A stretch of DNA of 11,801 bases. Source: Hylemonella sp. UBA2468. Its GTDB lineage: Bacteria > Pseudomonadota > Gammaproteobacteria > Burkholderiales > Burkholderiaceae_C. The stretch covers positions 460 through 12,260 of the forward strand of contig DDPM01000050.1 in NCBI GenBank assembly GCA_002342165.1, written 5' to 3'. This document shows positions 6,709 to 11,801 of the stretch, one piece after another; the first letter of the stretch is position 1; each line of letters opens with the position of its first letter. Position numbers and translations under genes: made by a program. The notes below the pieces were generated by a model. It saw only the letters and a list, made by a program, of their open reading frames with translations, did no database searches and was not told where the DNA came from.

Positions 6709-7403
6709 ACCTGGCCAACTGGTGGAGCCAGGGCGATGGCGTGACCCATTGGGTGGCGTTTTTGCTTTTGGCGATGTCGGTGCTCAGTTGGGTGTTGATG
6801 GTCTTCAAGCTGCGCCAACTTCATGCCGGAACACGACAGGTCAACACAGCATTGGACTTGTTCTGGCGCGCCCCCGATATGGAAACCGCCCGCCAGCATG
6901 TTGTCGCTGTGGATGCGCAGCGCCTGCTCCTGCCCTTGCTGGATTCGGCCCAAGCCATTGAGTCGGGCACTTTGGCCAGTGCGGGCGAGCCAGCATCCCA
7001 AATGACGCGGTGTTTGCGTGGCGCTTTGCAAGGCGTGAGCCGCCGCTTGCAATGGGGATTGGCGGTGCTGGCGTCTATTGGATCCACCGCACCCTTTGTC
7101 GGCTTGTTGGGCACCGTGTGGGGTATTTTTCATGCCCTGATGGAGCTGGGCGCGTCATCTGCATTCGGCATATCGGCTGAAATGGCCCCTTTGTCGGCAA
7201 TGCCAGCTATGACCCTGGACCGGTTGGCCGCTCCTGTGGGCGAAGCCCTGGTCATGACGGCGGCCGGTCTGGTGGTGGCCATTCCAGCGGTGCTGGCCTA
7301 CAACCTGCTGAGCCGTCGTGCAGCCGATTTGACGGCAGAGCTGGAAGGCTTTGCCCACGACCTGAATGAGCTGCTCATGGCCCCAGTCCGTCGTTTGGGG
7401 TGA
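6705..7403 (+). CDS. exbB: ExbB/TolQ-family proton channel protein
   Basis: Inner-membrane MotA/TolQ/ExbB-type protein that uses the proton motive force, with an ExbD/TolR partner, to energise TonB-dependent uptake or the Tol envelope system. The 232 residues have three membrane segments near 14-36, 117-145 and 178-202. A long cytoplasmic loop lies between the first and second. The family hallmarks are [16 protein letters not shown] (127-142) in the second segment and [22 protein letters not shown] (179-200) in the third, with the conserved pore threonine T185. The start ATG overlaps the dapB stop by 4 bases, and exbD follows after 3 bases. ExbB is preferred to TolQ because no tolA, tolB or pal is nearby and fur is close, but no tonB is in the window, so the specific role is inferred. 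Confidence 0.85.
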   Translation: MNLANWWSQGDGVTHWVAFLLLAMSVLSWVLMVFKLRQLHAGTRQVNTALDLFWRAPDMETARQHVVAVDAQRLLLPLLDSAQAIESGTLASAGEPASQMTRCLRGALQGVSRRLQWGLAVLASIGSTAPFVGLLGTVWGIFHALMELGASSAFGISAEMAPLSAMPAMTLDRLAAPVGEALVMTAAGLVVAIPAVLAYNLLSRRAADLTAELEGFAHDLNELLMAPVRRLG

Positions 7404-7406
7404 TCC

Positions 7407-7835
7407 ATGGCGTTTGGACGCATGAACTCCAACACATCCGGTCCCTCAGGCTTTTCCGTCATGAGCGACATCAACATGACGCCTTTGGTGGATGTGCTGC
7501 TGGTTCTGGTGGTGTTGCTGCTGGTCACTGCGCCGCTCATAGCGCCCATGCTCAAGCTGGACCTGCCCAAAGTCACGGCCCAACCCGTAGCGCCGCTGCC
7601 GCCCAGTCAGACCATGCAAGTCGTTATAGAGGCTGCTGGGCAATTAAGGGTGCAAGGCCAAAGCGTAACCCTGCTGCAATTGAGTGAATCTATGCGGCGT
7701 GTGGCTCAAAACCAACCCCAAACCGAGCTGCAGCTCAGCGCCAATGCCTCAGTGCCTTATGGTGCGGTGGTGTCAGTGTTGGATGCCGCCCAAGCCGCAG
7801 GCCTTAACCGCGTCGCTTTTGTGGCCGCCCCCTAA
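7407..7835 (+). CDS. exbD: ExbD/TolR-family biopolymer transport protein
   Basis: Partner of the upstream ExbB protein: an inner-membrane protein with a single N-terminal membrane anchor and a periplasmic domain. The 142 residues match ExbD/TolR length. The signature [18 protein letters not shown] begins at 19, and D29 at the start of the membrane helix is the conserved proton-carrying aspartate (D25 in E. coli ExbD). The helix runs to about 49, followed by a proline-rich linker (QPVAPLPP) and a periplasmic domain ending VAFVAAP. It starts 3 bases after the exbB stop and ends 13 bases before leuS; its stop codon is part of a -10-like element. TolR is possible on sequence alone. Confidence 0.86.
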   Translation: MAFGRMNSNTSGPSGFSVMSDINMTPLVDVLLVLVVLLLVTAPLIAPMLKLDLPKVTAQPVAPLPPSQTMQVVIEAAGQLRVQGQSVTLLQLSESMRRVAQNQPQTELQLSANASVPYGAVVSVLDAAQAAGLNRVAFVAAP

Positions 7836-7838
7836 AAT
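7833..7838 (+). promoter_or_regulatory. Candidate -10 element for leuS
   Basis: TAAAAT matches the -10 consensus in 5 of 6 positions and includes the TAA stop of exbD. Transcription would begin around 7845, about 4 bases before the leuS ATG, giving an almost leaderless message. No good -35 hexamer was found, so leuS may equally depend on read-through from exbD. Confidence 0.35.
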
Positions 7839-7848
7839 TCGGCTCTTC

Positions 7849-10671
7849 ATGCAAGACCAATACCAACCTCAAGCCATCGAACAGTCTGCCCAAGCCCATT
7901 GGGCCGCCCACCGCGCATACCAAGTCACGGAGCGAGCCGACAAGCCCAAGTACTACGCCTGCTCCATGTTGCCCTACCCCAGTGGCAAGCTGCATATGGG
8001 CCATGTGCGCAACTACACCATCAACGACATGCTCACCCGTTACCTGCGCATGAAGGGCTACAACGTCCTCATGCCCATGGGGTGGGACGCGTTTGGTTTG
8101 CCGGCTGAAAACGCCGCCCTCAAAAACAAGCTGCCCCCCGCCAAATGGACCTACGACAACATTGCTTACATGAAAAAGCAGATGCAGGCCATGGGGCTGG
8201 CCATCGACTGGAGCCGCGAAATAGCCACCTGCGACCCTTCTTATTACAAATGGAACCAGTGGCTGTTTCTGAAAATGCTGGAGCAAGGCATTGCCTATCG
8301 CAAAACCCAAGTCGTCAATTGGGATCCTATAGACCAAACCGTTTTGGCCAATGAGCAGGTGATCGATGGGCGCGGTTGGCGCACCGGTGCCTTGGTCGAA
8401 AAACGCGAAATTCCGGGCTACTACCTCAAGATCACCGCGTACGCCCAAGAGCTGCTGGACTTTGTGTCCCCAGGCCAAATGCCCGGTTGGCCCGAGCGCG
8501 TCAAGCTGATGCAGGAAAACTGGATCGGCAAGAGCGAAGGCGTGCGTTTTGCCTTTACCCACGACATTCAAGGCACAGGTGGTCAAGCCATAGGCGAGGG
8601 CAAGTTGTTTGTCTTCACCACCCGTGCAGACACCATCATGGGCGTGACGTTCTGTGCCGTGGCCCCTGAGCACCCTTTGGCCTTGCATGCAGCCCAATCC
8701 AACCCTGCCTTGGCAGCTTTTATTGAAGAATGCAAGAGCGGCGGCACCACGGAGGCCGAACTGGCTACCCAGGATAAAAAAGGCGTGGCTACCGGCTTGT
8801 TTGTGACGCACCCGCTCACACAAGCGCAAGTGCCGGTGTGGGTGGGCAACTACGTGCTCATGAGCTATGGCGATGGCGCGGTCATGGGGGTGCCCGCGCA
8901 CGATGAGCGTGACTTTGCGTTTGCTTTGAAATACGGCTTGCCGATCAAGCAAGTGGTGGCGGCAGTGTCCTCGGCAGGTACGCAAGGTTCCTCATACTGC
9001 GAGCAGAAATCGTCACCCGGCATACCTACCCAGGACGCTTTGGTTTTTGACGACACGCGCTGGCAAGAGTGGTATGCCACCAAGTCGGGTGTTTGCATCA
9101 ACTCCGGTGCACTGGACGGCTTGGGCTTTAAAGCCGCCGTGGACAGAGTTGCTGAACTTCTTGCAGCCCAGGGCTTGGGCGAGAAAAAAACCACTTGGCG
9201 TCTGCGCGACTGGGGCATCAGCCGCCAGCGCTACTGGGGCACGCCCATACCCATCATCCATTGCGACGAACACGGCGCGGTGCCTGTGCCCGAAAAAGAC
9301 TTGCCGGTGGTGCTGCCGCCAGACTGCATACCTGATGGCTCAGGCAATCCCTTGGTCAAGCATGAAGGTTTTCATGCGGCCAGTCCGGGGAGCAACCAGC
9401 GTGTGGCCTGCCCTGTGTGCGGTAAGCCCGCGCGCCGCGAGACCGACACCATGGACACGTTTGTGGATTCGTCCTGGTATTTCATGCGGTATTGCGATCC
9501 GACCCACCCCGACAGGATGGTGGCCGACGGAACCGACTACTGGATGCCGATGGACCAGTACATCGGCGGCATTGAACATGCCATTCTCCATCTGCTGTAT
9601 GCCCGCTTTTGGACCAAGGTCATGCGTGATATCAGGGTCAAGAGCCCTGAAGATTCCGAGGTCAAGGGCTTGGTCAAGGTGGACGAACCCTTCACCAAAC
9701 TGCTCACGCAGGGCATGGTGCTCAACCACATTTACAGCCGCCGTACCCAGCAAGGCGGCAAGGAATATTTTTGGCCGAAGGATGTGGAGCATGTGCTCGA
9801 CGATGCGGGCAAAGTGGTGGGGGCCTCGCTTATCAAGCCGGTTGAAAGTGCGGATGGCCTATTGCCTGCAGGCACCGCCATCGACTACGAGGGCGTGGGC
9901 ACCATGTCCAAGTCCAAAAACAATGGGGTCGACCCGCAGGACTTGATTGAACAGCACGGCGCCGATACCGCGCGCCTGTACACCATGTTCACCGCACCGC
10001 CCGAAGCCACCTTGGAGTGGAACGACGCTGGGGTGGAAGGCAGCCACCGCTTTTTGCGTAGGGTGTGGAACTTGGGCCACAAGCTCAGCACTTTGGACCC
10101 CGTGGCGGCTGATGCCAGCGTGGCGGGTGCAAAAACCCTGCAAGAGGTACCCATGGCCAAGGCGGCCAAGGGTTTGCGCTTTGAGATGCACAGCATCCTC
10201 AGGCAGGTGGATTACGACTACCAGCGCATGCAATACAACACCGTGGTCTCTGGCGCCATGAAAATGCTCAATGCTCTTGAGGCCTTCAAGTCGCAAGACG
10301 AAGCCTGCAGCCAGCCCGGCGCTGCCCTAGCCTTGCTGGAAGGCTTTGGCATCTTGCTGCGCTGCATTTACCCCGCAACTCCCCACTTGGCATGGGTGTT
10401 GTGGAATGAGATGGGCTATGCAGGCGCCATGGGTGACCTGCTGGACGCCGCTTGGCCCCAGGTGGATGAACTGGCCTTGCAGCAAGACGAAATTGAACTG
10501 GTGCTGCAAATCAACGGTAAGCACCGTGGCAGCTTGTTGGTGCCTGCCAGTGCCGATGCCGCCGCCATAGAAGCTGCTGCCCGCTCAAGTGAGACCGTGC
10601 AGAAGCTTGCCGTTAACGTGCGGCGCGTGGTGGTGGTGCCCGGTCGATTGGTCAATGTGGTGGTGTCCTAA
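7849..10671 (+). CDS. leuS: Leucine--tRNA ligase
   Basis: Class I aminoacyl-tRNA synthetase that charges tRNA-Leu with leucine and edits mischarged isoleucine/norvaline products; cytoplasmic and essential. The protein from ATG 7849 has 940 residues, longer than the 860 of E. coli. The HIGH motif reads HMGH at 49-52. The CP1 editing domain contains [10 protein letters not shown] (256-265, with T262 equivalent to specificity residue T252) and [10 protein letters not shown], with D352 equivalent to editing residue D345. [15 protein letters not shown] is at 450-464. A CPVC pair (C521, C524) sits in a zinc-ribbon-like spot. The KMSKS loop reads TMSKS at 685-689, as I recall for beta-type enzymes. 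The open frame extends 55 codons upstream, but that stretch overlaps exbD and has no LeuRS character. Extra residues appear near 371-395 and 595-607. The lptE start follows its stop immediately. Confidence 0.97.
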   Translation: MQDQYQPQAIEQSAQAHWAAHRAYQVTERADKPKYYACSMLPYPSGKLHMGHVRNYTINDMLTRYLRMKGYNVLMPMGWDAFGLPAENAALKNKLPPAKWTYDNIAYMKKQMQAMGLAIDWSREIATCDPSYYKWNQWLFLKMLEQGIAYRKTQVVNWDPIDQTVLANEQVIDGRGWRTGALVEKREIPGYYLKITAYAQELLDFVSPGQMPGWPERVKLMQENWIGKSEGVRFAFTHDIQGTGGQAIGEGKLFVFTTRADTIMGVTFCAVAPEHPLALHAAQSNPALAAFIEECKSGGTTEAELATQDKKGVATGLFVTHPLTQAQVPVWVGNYVLMSYGDGAVMGVPAHDERDFAFALKYGLPIKQVVAAVSSAGTQGSSYCEQKSSPGIPTQDALVFDDTRWQEWYATKSGVCINSGALDGLGFKAAVDRVAELLAAQGLGEKKTTWRLRDWGISRQRYWGTPIPIIHCDEHGAVPVPEKDLPVVLPPDCIPDGSGNPLVKHEGFHAASPGSNQRVACPVCGKPARRETDTMDTFVDSSWYFMRYCDPTHPDRMVADGTDYWMPMDQYIGGIEHAILHLLYARFWTKVMRDIRVKSPEDSEVKGLVKVDEPFTKLLTQGMVLNHIYSRRTQQGGKEYFWPKDVEHVLDDAGKVVGASLIKPVESADGLLPAGTAIDYEGVGTMSKSKNNGVDPQDLIEQHGADTARLYTMFTAPPEATLEWNDAGVEGSHRFLRRVWNLGHKLSTLDPVAADASVAGAKTLQEVPMAKAAKGLRFEMHSILRQVDYDYQRMQYNTVVSGAMKMLNALEAFKSQDEACSQPGAALALLEGFGILLRCIYPATPHLAWVLWNEMGYAGAMGDLLDAAWPQVDELALQQDEIELVLQINGKHRGSLLVPASADAAAIEAAARSSETVQKLAVNVRRVVVVPGRLVNVVVS

Positions 10672-11214
10672 GTGACAACACTTGCCGTTATGAAGGCGCA
10701 CGCGTTTACCTTGCAAAGCTGGGCCAGACGGTGCCTGCTGGCGGCTTGCTTAGTGGGGTTGAGCGGCTGCGGGTTTCAGTTGCGCCAGCCGCCTAACTTT
10801 GCATTCAAGACCATTTACACCGCGGTGGCGCCCAATTCACTGATGGGCATTGAGCTCAAACGCCATTTGGCAGCGGTGGGCGGCGTGACCTTGTTGACCG
10901 ACCCATTAGAGAGAAAAAACGCCGATGTGGTGCTCGATATCTTGTCTGAAGCCCGCGAAAAAGTGGTGGTGGGCGTCAATTCCTCCGGTCAGGTGCGGGA
11001 ATTCCAGTTGCGCCTGAAGTTTCGTTTTAGGCTGAGAACGCCTGATGGCAAAGACTTGATTCCCGACACCGAAATTGTGCAGCAACGAGACATCAGCTTC
11101 AGTGAAAGTGCAGCCTTGTCAAAAGAGGCAGAAGAAGCGCAACTTTATCGATCCATGCAGTCCGATGTGGTGCAGCAGCTGCTGCGGCGTTTGGCGGCAG
11201 TGAAGGCCTTTTAG
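10672..11214 (+). CDS. lptE: LPS-assembly lipoprotein LptE
   Basis: Outer-membrane lipoprotein that plugs the LptD barrel and completes lipopolysaccharide export to the cell surface. From the GTG start the protein has 180 residues. A signal peptide with WARR then LLAACLVGL leads to lipobox LSGC and lipidated C33, followed directly by GFQLRQP, the usual beginning of mature LptE. The remainder fits the LptE fold, including DVVLDILSE and the basic beta strand FQLRLKFRFRLR. The GTG abuts the leuS TAA stop, favouring translational coupling; ATG 10690, six codons later, is an alternative that also preserves the signal peptide. holA starts 3 bases after the stop, an order (leuS-lptE-holA) common in proteobacteria that supports the assignment despite low sequence conservation in this family. 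Confidence 0.88.
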   Translation: MTTLAVMKAHAFTLQSWARRCLLAACLVGLSGCGFQLRQPPNFAFKTIYTAVAPNSLMGIELKRHLAAVGGVTLLTDPLERKNADVVLDILSEAREKVVVGVNSSGQVREFQLRLKFRFRLRTPDGKDLIPDTEIVQQRDISFSESAALSKEAEEAQLYRSMQSDVVQQLLRRLAAVKAF

Positions 11215-11217
11215 ACC

Positions 11218-11801
11218 ATGCAACTGGCCGCTGCCCAGCTTTCTCAGCAGCTGCAGCGCGGGTTGCGCAGTCTCTACACCTTGTACGGTGATGAGCCCCT
11301 GCTTCAGCAAGAGGCGGCCGACCTGATTCGCGCCACCGCCCATGCGAAGGGCTTTACCGAGCGCACCGTGCACACCGTCTCGGGTTTGAGGTTTGATTGG
11401 GGCGAGGTGCTCTCGGGGGGCAGTTCAATGAGTTTGTTTGCGGATCGGCAGTTGTTGGAGGTGCGTATTCCCAGCGGCAAGCCCGGCAAAGAGGGCAGTG
11501 TGGCCTTGCAACAGCTGGCCCAGAGCATGCAAGACAACGACCACACCTTGGTGTTGGTGCTGTTGCCACACTTGGATAAAGCCAGCAAAACCAGTGCTTG
11601 GTTCAGTGCCTTAGACCAGTTTGGCGCGACCGTGCACATTGAAACCGTGCCCCGCGCCCAGTTGCCCCAATGGATTGCGCAGCGCCTGCAAGCCCTGGGC
11701 CAAAGGGTGGCCGCTGGCGAAGAAGGCCAGCGCACCTTGCAGTTTTTTGCCGATCGGGTGGAGGGCAATTTGTTGGCAGCTCACCAAGAAATTCAAAAAC
11801 T
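11218..11801 (+). CDS. holA: DNA polymerase III subunit delta, 3' end outside window
   Basis: Delta subunit of the clamp loader, which opens the beta sliding clamp and loads it on primed DNA. About 194 residues are visible before the window ends, against about 343 for the E. coli protein. The translation begins MQLAAAQLSQQLQRGLRSLY and contains the hallmarks of delta: LYGDEPLLQQEAAD near the N terminus (clamp-binding region), SMSLFADRQLLEVRIP, and TLVLVLLPHLDKASKTSAW. The ATG follows the lptE stop by 3 bases, with only a weak purine stretch upstream, so it is probably translated by coupling from lptE. The reading frame is open to the last base, with no sign of disruption. Confidence 0.93.
   Translation, partial: MQLAAAQLSQQLQRGLRSLYTLYGDEPLLQQEAADLIRATAHAKGFTERTVHTVSGLRFDWGEVLSGGSSMSLFADRQLLEVRIPSGKPGKEGSVALQQLAQSMQDNDHTLVLVLLPHLDKASKTSAWFSALDQFGATVHIETVPRAQLPQWIAQRLQALGQRVAAGEEGQRTLQFFADRVEGNLLAAHQEIQK

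Noticed and set aside
7684..7848. A 55-codon upstream extension of leuS.
   Set aside because: It overlaps exbD in another frame and carries no LeuRS-like sequence; the family N terminus starts at 7849.
7804..8985. A 393-codon frame antisense to the exbD end and leuS.
   Set aside because: It overlaps the most conserved part of LeuRS and has shadow-like composition.
9047..9946. A 299-codon plus-strand frame inside leuS in another phase.
   Set aside because: The LeuRS frame is intact throughout with all motifs; this frame is rich in Trp, Arg, Pro and Cys, typical of an off-phase reading.
1..11801. A defence system, mobile element, CRISPR array, tRNA or other unusual accessory module.
   Set aside because: All long reading frames are assigned to conserved housekeeping genes. 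I saw no terminal repeats, integrase, spaced repeat series or cloverleaf pattern.

Overview
The window looks like an ordinary chromosomal housekeeping segment of a betaproteobacterium, most likely order Burkholderiales and probably family Comamonadaceae. The evidence is gene order and protein character: short HPF, PtsN and HPr kinase in a row, then Fur opposite BamE-DapB-ExbB-ExbD-LeuS-LptE-HolA, with a beta-type LeuRS reading TMSKS at the KMSKS loop. The genus cannot be fixed from the sequence alone. Nearly every base is assigned to genes, and no mobile element, CRISPR array, tRNA, rRNA or phage remnant was seen.

Layout. Bases 1-1560 hold the 3' part of a long-chain acyl-CoA synthetase (fadD). 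It meets the minus-strand magnesium transporter gene corA tail to tail, 4 bases apart. A 297-base divergent intergenic region (2552-2848) carries a probable corA promoter with a structured leader and a probable hpf promoter. hpf (ribosome hibernation) ends in a clear intrinsic terminator. It is followed by ptsN (EIIA-Ntr) and hprK (HPr kinase/phosphorylase), the regulatory part of an incomplete phosphotransferase system. Minus-strand fur converges on hprK.

fur is divergent from a tightly packed plus-strand run, bamE, dapB, exbB, exbD, leuS, lptE and holA, that continues out of the window. Gaps in this run are between -4 and 13 bases. It mixes envelope assembly (BamE for outer-membrane proteins, LptE for LPS export), cell-wall and lysine precursor synthesis (DapB), proton-motive-force coupling (ExbB/ExbD), leucine tRNA charging (LeuRS) and the replisome clamp loader (HolA). 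Fur next to ExbBD suggests an iron link: a weak Fur-box-like site lies in the shared fur/bamE intergenic region.

I found no convincing undescribed system. The observations most worth checking are the hairpin-rich corA leader, the near-leaderless starts suggested for ptsN and leuS, the weak Fur site, and two apparent in-frame insertions in LeuRS, one bounded by short direct repeats.
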